64,000 nucleotides of DNA from Mucor racemosus (lineage: Eukaryota; Mucoromycota; Mucoromycetes; Mucorales; Mucoraceae). The DNA lies in assembly GCA_027405735.1 (NCBI GenBank), contig JAPEHQ010000009.1, forward strand, positions 1,240,001 through 1,304,000, read 5' to 3'. Under the pieces are notes generated by a model, which was not told the DNA's origin, did no database searches, and saw only the letters and a list, made by a program, of their open reading frames with translations. This document shows positions 15,901-26,497 of this stretch, in pieces (within the stretch, counting starts at the first letter, position 1; the number at the start of each line of letters is the position of its first letter). Both the position numbers and the translations under genes were made by a program.

Positions 15901-16029
15901 ATCTCAATGAAGAACCGCTTTCCTTTACAGCGGAAATACAAGAAAGATGCTATATTCACAAACGTTATGTGATTAAAAAAAAAAGTATACAAAACTGGTT
16001 TCTTTTTATTTATATATAATGAATGATAT
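12956..16029. other. Long AT-rich spacer between ArgRS and SF3B2, holding a decayed repeat copy
   Basis: Both flanking genes are on the minus strand, so this is the ArgRS promoter side plus the SF3B2 3' flank. No convincing gene was found; frames at 13209-13609, 14003-14230 and 15235-15444 lack family similarity. A degenerate family-A copy is annotated at 14530-14990, and near 15090-15110 there is a match to the family-A outer end (TTCAAAATCGGAGCGTGCCC). Confidence 0.55.
14530..14990 (-). repeat. Dispersed repeat family A, decayed copy A6
   Basis: Short segments match other family-A copies in the same order. They are a TATACAAGG..AAAAATTTTCGCC-like stretch near 14650, TAGATAATTTTGTTGCGCA near 14749 and TTTAATACGCTAGTTTAACT near 14928 (matching 34757-34776). 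Heavy divergence and internal loss suggest an older insertion than A1-A5. Orientation and ends are approximate. Confidence 0.5.
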
Positions 16030-18047
16030 TTAAAACTTGAACTCCTTCTTCTTCCCCTCTTTTCGACTATCTTGTGTTTTTACTTTTTTAGCTTGTCTAC
16101 TGGCATGTTCAGCGTACATGTCTGATAAATCATCATCATTTGCAGTGCCAGGTAATTTGGCTTTCATTTGAGCCTCGTATTTAGCACGTAAAGTAGCTTC
16201 ATCTAAGCCGCCTTCTAATTCACTTGGATCAATAGCGACATCCACATTATTTGCTTTACGTTTTCCAGTTTGAATTCTACCAGTTGGTGGTGGTGCAATT
16301 GGTTTATCTACAGATGTTAAATCGTAACCATGTTGAGAACCCATAAAACCAGTGATATTTTTTGACACCTCGGGTAATACTTGATAAAGTTGTTTTGGTC
16401 CTTCATCTTCCTCTCTTTTACGATCCTTACGGAGCTCAATGTGATCAGGTGTTTCCAATCCAGAAGCAATTGAGGCCATGCCTGAAGGTGTAACAAGTCC
16501 ATCAGCAAGATCTTCTGAAGCAGCGACTTCTTGTTGTTCCTCTTCCTCTTCCTCTTCCTGTTCTTCCTCTTCACTCTCCTCTTCTTCCTCTTCGTATTCT
16601 TCTTCTGATTCAAGTTCACCCCAAATTTGTTTGTCAACAGGCTCTACGATTTCTGGTGGTGCTGCAACAGGTTGAGATACACCAAACACATCACCGTAAA
16701 GGGGACGATTATATTCATCTACGGGAGGTCTACCCCATCCACCAGGATGATAGCCCCATTGGGCGCCCTCGGGTATTGGTGCATTCAAACCAGCAATTTT
16801 CAAACTGGGATAACTGGGAGGAGGGCCATAACGTTGCATATTGATTAACCAAGGAGGAGGAGCCAAAGGTGGCATATTCAAGGCCTCCTTTAATTCTTCT
16901 GAAAGTTGTCCAGGTTTTTGTTCTTTGAGCTTAGTTTCGAATTCTTTTCCTTCGTAGTATAATTCACCATGTAATGTGTATTTGCCGCGAGTTTGGAATC
17001 TGAAAAAGGCATCATGCAGTTTTTGGTAATCGATATCTAGTTTGCCCATTTTTGGAGCAACTTTCTCCTTCATTTTACTCTTTAAACCTGCTGCACTTTC
17101 CTTTTCTTTGACTGCATCACGCATTTCCATGATACCTGTATCCTTGATGAAATCTAAAATATGAAAAATGAGTAAATATCAAGCAAATCATAGACATTTA
17201 ATGTTGCATTTACCAGGTAATTCCCATGGTGGTTTCTCAATACCACGCTTTCCTTGAAGGTATTTACGTTTCATACTCCAATGAGCAGGAACAGGCACAG
17301 TATTACGATATGATTTTAAAGCAACTAACAATTTAGGATCACTGGCTGTAACATCCCACCACTGAAAAATAAATGGTTACTAAAAATTTTTTTATGACAA
17401 TTCTGCAAATCTTCTATTACCTCGACAGTTTCTGGTTTCTTTACAAGCTGTTTTAATTCTGCTACAGTTAAACGTTGAATCTTCTTCATCTTCTTTTTGG
17501 ATAAAACTTGGGCGTCGTTTTCCTCTTCATCTGAATCGCCTTCATTCTCCTTTTGTTCCGCAGTGTTGTCTTGAACAGGGAATTCCTAATTGGAGATTTC
17601 ATTCGTTATAATCAGGATAGATCAAATCAAATAGATAAATAAAGACTCACCTCATCTTCTTCTTCAGGTTTTCCAGTTTGGAAATGTTTAAAGATATCCG
17701 AGAATTGTTGAAGTGTATTTTCATCAAGGTTTGACATGCCATCCATACTTTTTAATGCAGACATATCGACAGGTTGAACAACGTATTCAATTTGAACATC
17801 ATCAAGCGCATCAGCATTTTGCTGCTGTTGCTGCTCCAATTCCTATTTTATTACAAGTTAACAGCTAAAATAAAACACGCCATAACTCATTCGATTTACT
17901 TACAGCTTTACGTTGTGCTTCTTCTTCTTGACGTTGCTTCTTACTCTTCTTTTTGTTTCTCTTTCTCATTTTTTGTTGAGTCTTTTTATTGACTGCATTG
18001 TCCTCTTTCTTGAGAATGTCGTTTGTTACAGAAGCAACAGCAGACAT
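16030..18047 (-). CDS. SF3B2: Splicing factor 3B subunit 2 (SAP145/Cus1)
   Basis: SF3B2 is part of the U2 snRNP SF3b complex that holds the branch-site duplex. Five exons give about 590 aa, near the length of the fission-yeast protein and shorter than human. The N-terminus starting at 18047 is Lys/Arg-rich (KMRKRNKKKSKKQRQ). The DUF382 core is clear in exons 4-5 (WWDVTASDPKLLVALKSYRN, VPVPAHWSMKRKYLQGKRG). The PSP domain follows (KPGQLSEELKEAL, APPPWLINMQRYGPPPSYP, YNRPLYGDVFG). A long Glu-rich tract occurs at about 16510-16620, and the C-terminus is basic. It is divergent to the carrier gene that starts at 18253. No truncation seen. Confidence 0.95.
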
Positions 18048-18252
18048 GTTGAAGAATCGAATAAAGAGATGCAAAGGTTGATTGACTTGTATAAGCCTTT
18101 TACAAGCGAAAAACATTATTCAAATGACGCAAATACCTTGTCACGACACCCTGTTGTTAAAAGAGCCTTCAAGAAAGAGTCTGCTTCCATAAAGGAGAAG
18201 GTTTTAGTGTTTTTTGCTCTTTTTAAATCTCTTTTCACTTGTTACATTTGTC
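18048..18252. promoter_or_regulatory. Shared promoter gap between SF3B2 and the mitochondrial carrier
   Basis: The two start codons are only 205 bp apart on opposite strands, so this gap must contain both promoters and 5' leaders. No TATA box stands out. Bidirectionality is inferred from geometry only. Confidence 0.5.
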
Positions 18253-19652
18253 ATGACACAACCTCCAGAGCCAGGTCAAAGTACCAGGCAATCTTTTTTT
18301 CCATTTGTAATCCCTTTAATTACAATGGACGGAGGAGCAAAATACCCACCATTCTTTGATGTAATTTCATTTTTCATTGTTTAATTGAATTGTGTATGCT
18401 AATGTCAATATTTTTCTATATTTTAGGCTTGTATTGCAGGTGGTATAGGAGGTTCAACAGCTGATTTCATTATGCATAGGTAAAAATTGGATTTACTTTT
18501 AATCAAGAAAGCTTCCTAATGAATAACCGTTTTTTAAAAAGTGTGGATACAGTAAAAACTCGACTTCAAGGGCAACCTCACAGTCGTGTGCAAAAATACA
18601 CAAGTATGGTACAGGCATACAAGATGATATTTAAGCAAGAAGGCGCAATGAGAGGATTATATGCTGGCGTAACACCTGCCATGATTGGATCAAGTAAGTG
18701 AAAATGCCAAAAAGATCTACATGAATTCTAAAATCTTTGATTCAAAGTTCCTGGTACAACGCTTTATTTCGCCATTTATGAATTGACAAAAAGAACCTTA
18801 AATGAAACTAGTGTGCCTGAAGTTGTATCTCATTTGACAGCAGGTTCATTAGGTGATCTAGCAGCATCTTTCATTTATGTACCTTCTGAGGTTTTGAAAA
18901 CACGGTTACAACTACAGGGGAGATATAACAATCCTCACTTTGTGAGTGGATATAATTATAAAAATACATGGCATGCAACAAAAATGGTTAGTTGAAGAGG
19001 AAGAGATTGGTTTATCCAGAAACTGACACTGCTTTTAGATTGTAAAATACGATGGATTTGGTGCACTATTTCATGGATTTAGAGCGACAATTTTAAGAGA
19101 TGTACCTTATTCAGCACTACAGTTTGCATGTTATGGTAATTGCATTATAAAAAGTGATTTATTTTCGAGAAACATGTTACTAATTCATAAATAGAGCAAT
19201 TTAAAAAATTTGCTCAAAGCAAATTCACAAAACCTGGAGAACATTTACCAATTGGAATTGATATGCTCACTGGTTCACTTGCAGGTGGTATTGCAGGTGC
19301 AATTACTACGCCATTAGATGTAATGAAAACATTATTACAAACACAACAAAGCAGCGCAACCACGAAAAAGAAATCTACGCCTACGCCTACACCTATAACA
19401 ACTACAACAACTACACCCAAACTAATTGAACCACCTGTCAAACATTATAGCGGTATTATGGATGGCATGATATGGAATTATAAAAATCAAGGCTTAGCCG
19501 GTCTATTTAGAGGAATTGGTCCTCGAGTATTCTGGACTAGTCTTCAAAGTGCAATTATGTTTGTAGTCTATGAACAAGTTTTACATATACAATCAAATCT
19601 AAGAGAAATTGATGAATGGCCACCAACAAAAATAGCTAAAAATTTTGTGTAA
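18253..19652 (+). CDS. Mitochondrial carrier of the YMR166C/Mme1 type
   Basis: An inner-membrane solute carrier; the closest type by sequence is yeast YMR166C/Mme1, reported as a mitochondrial magnesium exporter. Six exons (18253-18360, 18427-18479, 18542-18693, 18748-18986, 19039-19135, 19195-19652) give about 368 aa, all in phase. Three tandem carrier repeats are visible. The first has a variant signature HSVDTVKTRLQG (Ser replaces the usual Pro). The second has YVPSEVLKTRLQLQGRYNNP, and the third has TTPLDVMKTLLQTQQ. The odd HS.DTVKTR and the QLQGRYNNPHFVSGYNYKN loop are typical of this subfamily. A Ser/Thr/Pro-rich insertion follows repeat three's first helix. The substrate is inferred from similarity only. 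Confidence 0.9.
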
Positions 19653-19845
19653 TATAACCCTTCACGCCATTTATCTTCAATACCTTCTCTCTTTTTTTTG
19701 AATCTTTTTACTACAAATGACAAAAAATTGTATTATAACATTTCAAGTAAGAAAAAAAAATAGACTTGTATACATTCAATATATAAAATACAAAAATCCT
19801 CCTCCTTTTCTAATTTTATCCAATAAAAAAGATCACAAAACACGT

Positions 19846-20092
19846 ACATAATCCTCATCATTAGTAGTATGAAAACCAGCTATTTCTGAGACTAAACGAA
19901 ATATCAATCTTTCTAATAATTTAATTGCATTTGATGTGGATTCAAAGTTCTGACAGCATCTACTGCCATGCCTAATCCATATACATTTGCTTTTTTTTTT
20001 TCAAGTATACATGACGATCCGCTTGATCAAGGTCATACACCATATGTCTCTGACAGGATGCTATCTAGCGCTTCAATTGGAGTTTTTTTCTG
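19846..20092 (-). pseudogene. Broken coding-like fragment of unknown origin
   Basis: Read on the minus strand, three consecutive stretches look protein-like but lie in different frames: TPIEALDSILSETYG, then YGLGMAVDAVRTLNPHQ, then ERLIFRLVSEIAGFHTTNDE running to VRVL and a stop. No GT-AG pair joins them well. They may be the remains of a small gene or its terminal exons. I do not recognise the family. Confidence 0.3.
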
Positions 20093-20839
20093 AAAAAAAA
20101 ATCGAAAAAGGAGCACAACGATATCAGTAACATCATGCAATTTTAGTTTGTTCTATATCTAATTTCATGCTGCTGAAAAAAGTCTTTAAAAGTATGTAAA
20201 TTGATATGAAATCAGAAATCGGGGCCTGAAATCGTAATATCGTATATCTCAAATTATGTTAGCTTTCGCAGGTAATTTAGGTAAAGGTAGTAATTTATAA
20301 TTTATGATTGAAAATAACTAGGATAATGTCCCAAAATCTTATGGAAATGGGTAGTGCCCCTTGATTATTACTTACTAGATAGCGTTCCTTTTCTTAGTTT
20401 ATATAAGAGAGGATAATGCTCTGTATAAGATTTATTGGCAAATGAATAGTGTTCCCAAAAACATCATTCCACAGATGATATTTGCCAAATCAGCGTTTAT
20501 GTAGCACCAGCTGCCTTAAAAATGGAGAATGAAAGTGCTAAGCTTGGATTAAATAAAAGACTCCGTTTCACGTTCCTCGTAATACAATTGCCTTTTTGAA
20601 ATGAAAGCATATGTATATAAAATATCCTATAAAAGTACATGAATTAAAAGTATAAATATGCATGTTATAGATCAAAGGACTTATACAAGTTTAAAGGTAT
20701 ACGTGAATCAAATACCACAATTTGTCAAATTTCGAAAAGTATGGACTATATAAGAATTGAATTTAGGTAGTTTGTAATGCAGGACCATCCTAGGCCAGTT
20801 ACTGCAGAGTGATTTCCTCTTCATTGTATCAATTTTTCT

Positions 20840-20882
20840 GGGAGGGGGTCCTTCTGCCCAAGGGGCCCCCTTCCTTTTTTTT
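20840..20882. other. GC-rich inverted repeat followed by a T-run
   Basis: GGGAGGGGGTCC pairs with GGGGCCCCCTTCC (one G-U-type pair) around a 10-base loop TTCTGCCCAA, and eight Ts follow directly. This is the most GC-rich short stretch in a very AT-rich neighbourhood. It resembles a hairpin terminator in form, but fungi do not use that mechanism for nuclear genes. Confidence 0.7.
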
Positions 20883-21429
20883 CCTCTTCTGCTATACATG
20901 TTCTTATTTTCTGCTACATTATTTTTTATTAAAATAATGAGAATATCCCGTAATGATAGAAACAATGATTGAAGGACTCAAATAGGCAAGTTATAATATA
21001 CAGTTCGGATATTATTCCCAAATGCAACTTTGTGAAAATACTGACATATGCAACCTTTCAAGCTTATATTTAAGTGGAAGAAGACTTTGAGCATATAGAC
21101 TTGATTGGAAATTGTATATATCTAATGAAGCTTACTGTAGACGCATCTACTGCAAGACCACTACACAATGCATCAAATATATTTAAAAAAAAACCATCGA
21201 AATCAACACCAAATGTCCTTTTTTAATGATATTTAATCACTCAATGAATATCGTATGCAATGAAAATAAAATACAAAAATGTATTTCAAATGGCATTTTT
21301 ATTGTTAAACTCTTTTGTTTTATAGATGGCTTTTTTGGGAGCATGTAATAATTCTTTAAAAAAGAAGGAAAACGATTTTTTTATACAACAAAACTAAAAT
21401 AATGGGTCTACTACTACAAACAACTGCGA

Positions 21430-24426
21430 CTACAAATCAGGTAATGCAGTTAATAAACTCTTTACAATACGTCTACCAGCATGAAGATTTAGTAAACGAA
21501 TACGCTCATTGTGTAAATGAGCTTGATCTGATGATTGACCAAATGGAATATGAATGGCAGGCGCATTACAAAACTTTTCCAACCAACGAACAGCAGGAAT
21601 AGAACCACCTTCTCTGATGTAAAGAGGTTTCATGTTCCATTCATTATGAATAGCGTTTTCAACAGCTTTAAAGTATTTGCTATTTAAATCACCAAGCCAA
21701 TATTCTGCTGCACTTTGGATAGTAACAGAGATACGATTATCAGAATCAGTACTTTCAGAAAACACCTTTTGTACATAACCTTCAAATTGAGCACAGATAT
21801 CTGCAATTGTTTGATCAGGAACTACACGCATACTGACTGCAGCTTGAGCACTACGGGGAATAATAGTAGGATTGTTGATGGAAACATCTATTTTATGCAC
21901 TGTTAAAGTAGGATATCTCCAACGGGACATCAGTTGTTGCTTCATTTTGTCAGCATTCAAAGTTTCGTTATTTGCTGCTGCAATTTTACATTGTGTCTCA
22001 TAACCATTTTGCTCTTCTGTTTCTCCTCCACCAAGGTTTGGAGATGTAATGGTAGAATGATGTGCACGTGTACTTGATTGCGCTGTTTCTGATGTACGCA
22101 TCCAGTCAACAATAGGGTCATATAATTTCTCTTCGGCTTCTGTAACAGGACTGACATTATCGTAGAATCCAGGAATAAGCACCTTTTTGTCGCTGTCTAC
22201 AAGTTTACCTAATACATGAATCAAATCAATCAATGGCTCGGATACAGCACCACCTTCGACACCAGAATGCAAATCTGCTCGTTTGTTACTAATAGAAATA
22301 GTAGCATGAATGACACCACGCAGACCATAGGTGATACAAGGTACATCTTCCCCAAGCCAGTAAGAATTACTGAGTAACACCATGTCAACATCTTGGAATA
22401 ATTCCTTATTTTTATCTACTGCTTCATAGAATCCAACACTACCACTTTCCTCTTCACCTTCAATTAGAAATATGACATTCACATCTAAAAGGCCTTCCTT
22501 TAATAACTCATTAACTGCAAAGATAGTTGCCAATATAGGTCCCTAAATCGACATGAGATTTAGAATTTTATCATTTTGATTTGCGTGGTATCAAATGTTC
22601 GTACCTTATTATCACTTGTGCCTCGGCCATAAAGGTATCCATTCTTTCCTGTTAAATTAAATGGGTCACTTCCCCAAAGGTTCTTTTCGTTGTCTGCAGC
22701 AATAACATCGTAATGGCCATAAATCAAAACTGTAGGAATATTTTTTTCGGATGATCGCCTTCCAGTAAATTTACCATAAACCAAAGGATTACGGCCAACA
22801 GCACCAGGGATCTACAAAGCATTAATTTACATATATCATGACATACATATTATTATAATCTTACCATTCGACTAACAGCTCCCAATTGTTGAAGAATATT
22901 TTTCAAGAATCGAGCACCTCTTCTACATTCCTCCATATATTCAGGATTTCCACTGACTGTACGCATTGCGATCCATTTTTCCAGTACATATAACATAGTA
23001 TTACTTGAAGGAACATCTTGAATATTTCCGTTTGGTTTTCTGAAAGATTCAAAGCAATTATGTGAAGCGCATGGCATATCCCAAAATTTAATTGTATGGT
23101 CATTACTGCCAGAAATCAAATAACTATTAGTGCTTGTTAACGAGAGTACGATTCCTTGATGATCGCTCAAGCTTTCTTTAAATTGGAAGCCTTCAGTCCA
23201 AATTTTGATTGAGCCATCAGCAGAGGCGCTTACAAAACCTGATCCTCTAATTGAAATTGCCAATACATCTTTGGTATGTGCCATGACAGAACGTATCATT
23301 TGATGTGTCTCCAAATCCCAAATCTGAACATCACCACCTTGTACACCACAAAACAAATAGCCATCTTCAGAAAGTGCGACACAAAGAATGCCCTTGTCAA
23401 GGTTGCCTTTTAGTGTATGCAATAATTTTATGCCTGATTTTTCAATGGACCAAATTTTAACATCACCATCTCCTGAACCACTGATGAGCACTTCACCATC
23501 AACATTGGGGATATCTTTGGCGTGTAATAAACAATAAATGTATCCATCATGGGCATTGCCACGAACATTCTTTTCGCGAATAACACATTTGACAACATCT
23601 TTATCTAATTCTTCTTGCAAACGTTCATATTCATCATCGGCATCCTCTCCATCTTCAAAGAAATTAATGGCGTTTCCCATTTTTCTAGGTGAATCAGGGA
23701 TTGTTGGAATATCTAATGTTGACCCATGAGTTTGAGGATCAGCAAAATCGTACCACTAAGTACAGTGATTAGTACATTGGAAATACCAAATGTCGGTTCA
23801 AGACTCAAATTTACCTGAATACTAGTATTTTGACTACCAAAGTAAATTATCTGATTAATATCAGAGTAGCACAGAGAGAAAATATCACCAACATCATGAC
23901 AAGATTGAATAAGATATGCACATTTTAATGTTTCTGTATTCCACACCTTTTTATGCAAATTTGTAAATACATTTATTTTATAAAAACAATCTTATTCCAT
24001 ACTTACTCTAACAGTTCCATCACCAGAGCTACTAAATAAGTACTGTTCATCTTCAGATAATGTAAGACCAAGTACACTTCCTCTATGGCCTTTTAAAATG
24101 GTTACCAAAGTAAAAGTTTGAAGATCCCATACCTTGAAAAAAAATTAGCTGATTTGAACTATCAAATGTCGGTTCTTTTCTTACATGAATTTGGGAGCTT
24201 TGACTACCACTAAATAAATATTTTTTACTAGCTGCTAATGATAAAACTGAATTTCTATCTTCCTGAGAAATCGTATGAATACATCTTGTAGGATATAAAG
24301 GTCTACTGTTGGATAATTGAGAAAGACTTCCTACATCGAATGCATTAATATCGAAATGAATCAAGCTAAACTGTCATAATAACCTAATGGAGTAGGGCTT
24401 TCTGTTCTTAAGAATGGTGAATCCAT
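21430..24426 (-). CDS. DUG2: Dug2-like glutathione-degradation protein (WD40 plus M20 peptidase)
   Basis: In yeast Dug2 pairs with Dug3 as the gamma-Glu amidotransferase that opens the alternative cytosolic glutathione-degradation pathway. The minus-strand product has the diagnostic fusion. N-terminal WD40 repeats lie at about 24370-23000 (GSQSSQIHVWDL, SSSGDGTVRVWN, GSGDGDVKIWS, GVQGGDVQIWDLE, SASADGSIKIW, GSNDHTIKFWD). A C-terminal M20 metallopeptidase domain lies at about 22990-21430. Metal-ligand motifs are present: YGHYDV, GRGTSDNKGP, EGEEESGS and GQSSDQAHLHNE. Five short introns were placed between exons from about 24132 to 22542. The 5' end is uncertain: ATG 24424-24426 is followed by an in-frame stop unless the frame shifts near 24368 (see findings). 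Otherwise full length, about 880-900 aa. Confidence 0.88.
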
Positions 24427-24654
24427 TGCAATCTGTATGAAATAAAGCCTTGTATAAAAGAAAAACGTTTGGCAAGATGTGTCATTTAAGGGTTGGAAGG
24501 GAAACTATGAGCGGAGATGTGCATCAAATGAGTACATCAGTAGCCAATGAAACTACTGTAAATGCAAGGTACCCCTTCCCTTGAAGAGTCACATTAAATG
24601 GCTATCGTTATGTTTATCATTCAGTTTGACTCTTTTGTATATAGACATTGAACC
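24427..24654. promoter_or_regulatory. Shared promoter gap between DUG2 and mitochondrial lysyl-tRNA synthetase
   Basis: The start codons are divergent and 228 bp apart, so both promoters and leaders must lie here. No individual element was recognised. Confidence 0.45.
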
Positions 24655-26497
24655 ATGACAACACAAAGAATATTAGCGGGATTACTTCGACAGCGTTGCT
24701 CGATCCCAAGTAAACAAATAATGCGGAGAAATTTTACTCAGTCTGGTAAAAATTCAAGAAAATGCATCTTGTTTCTTGATCGTTCTTTAACATTGGATAT
24801 TTAATTTTCATAGTGATTCAACGAGAAAGAAGTTTGAGCTATCCTCGTTTTAATATACAACCCGAAAAGCATGGAAAATGGATTACAGCCAAAGATTTAC
24901 AAAAGTATCAACCCTTGGAGAAAGGAAAAAAGGCTGAAGACGATCTAGTTACCTTGACAGGTCGAATTATTTCCAAAAGAGAATCTAGTGCAAAACTGAT
25001 ATTCTATGATATAATGCAAAATGGTGAATCCGTACAAGTAGTAGCCTCTCGAGGAAGATTCAATGAATCACCTGAAAATTTTGCCGAGAAAAATAGAGAT
25101 TTATGCAGAGGCGACATTGTCTGTAAGTTTACAGATCCAGAAAAGTTACGAAACTTTATTTAATTTGTCTTGTAGCATTTACGGGTGTGCCTGGGAAAAC
25201 AAATCATGGACAACTAAGTGTATTTGTAACCAAAGACATGCAAGTTTTATCTCCATGTATACAAGATATCCCTCGTACAGGAATCAAAGATCCTGAGAAA
25301 AGATTTCGTGCAAGACATTTAGATTTATTAGTGAACCCTGATTCATCAAGAATATTACGAACTAGATCGAAAATTATCAAATTTATTCGAGATTTCTTTG
25401 ATAAACGAGATTTTCTGGAAGTAGAAACTCCTATTTTGTCAGGAAAAGCTGGTGGAGCAAATGCACGGCCCTTTGAGACCCATGCTCATGCAATGGATAT
25501 GGATATGCAATTACGAATTGCGCCTGAATTATACCTTAAGCAGTTGGTTATTGGAGGAATTGATCGAGTTTATGAAATTGGAAAGCAGTTTAGAAATGAA
25601 GGTGTCGATGCAGATCATAATCCGGAATTCACTACCTGCGAGTTCTATCAAGCTTATGGAAATTTAGAGAGTTTGATGAAGGATACTGAGACGTTACTGT
25701 CGGAGATGGCGGAGTATATCGGTGTTTCAAATAATATCACCAAATTAGGAAATAATATCAATTTTGATAAACCATTTCGAAGAATCAACGTAATGGATAG
25801 ATTAAGCAGTGAGCTAGGCACTTCATTACAGTTCTTGGAGTCTGAAGGTAGTATCTAATATCAAAGATGTTTTATCCATTGTTTGATTAATTGTTTGTAG
25901 ATGCATTGAGTCAATTGACCTCTTTATGTGACCAGAAAGGAATTAAACTAACGGGTCCATTGACATTGGGGCGTATATTAGATAAACTTATATCTGAATA
26001 TATTGAACCAGAATGCATTCAACCTACATTTTTATATAATCACCCAATCTCATTAAGTCCTTTAGCAAAGGATGCCATCGATGACAAGGTAGGTTTTTTG
26101 TGGGAGCTTATTTTATTTAATTTAAAATTTAAAATTTCAAACTATTTAGGGCCAAACTGTGGCTGCAAGGTTTGAACTATTTGTCGGAGGCAAAGAAATT
26201 GTGAATGCTTATGAGGAATTAAACGATCCTCAAGAACAACGTAAACGTTTTAGACTGCAGCTGCAAGATAGACAAGATGGGGATTTAGAAGCCCCGTTAC
26301 CTGACACAGATTTCTGTGATGCTTTAGAATACGCATTACCACCTACAGCTGGTTGGGGAATGGGAATTGATAGGGTTGTACAATTGATGACAGGTGCTAC
26401 ACATATTCGTGAAGTACTTGCATTCCCTGTCATGCGCCCTATTAATCAAACTAATAATGTTGTTAACAACACGAACGTAAACAAACAAATAGTTTAA
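24655..26497 (+). CDS. MSK1: Lysyl-tRNA synthetase, class II, probably mitochondrial
   Basis: Charges tRNA-Lys with lysine. Five exons (24655-24745, 24814-25122, 25176-25847, 25901-26088, 26150-26497) give about 535 aa. The N-terminus ([20 protein letters not shown]) has Arg and no acidic residues, the pattern of a mitochondrial presequence, which supports the Msk1 assignment over the cytosolic enzyme. An OB-fold anticodon-binding domain ([17 protein letters not shown]) precedes the class II core. Motif 1 region is [21 protein letters not shown], shortened here to its key Pro in ETP; motif 2 is [15 protein letters not shown]; motif 3 is [15 protein letters not shown]. The acceptor-arm residues and ELNDP motif are intact. 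Compartment is inference from the presequence. Confidence 0.93.

Larger units (their letters stand above)
19653..21429. other. Convergent spacer with a coding relic and a GC-rich hairpin
   Basis: The carrier and DUG2 converge on this region, so no promoter is required here. It contains a short broken coding-like segment (19846-20092) and an unusual GC-rich inverted repeat (20840-20882), both listed separately. The rest is AT-rich and featureless to me. Confidence 0.5.

Noticed and set aside
20840..20882. Rho-independent terminator
   Set aside because: Form fits, but the gene structures are eukaryotic nuclear, where this mechanism is not used.
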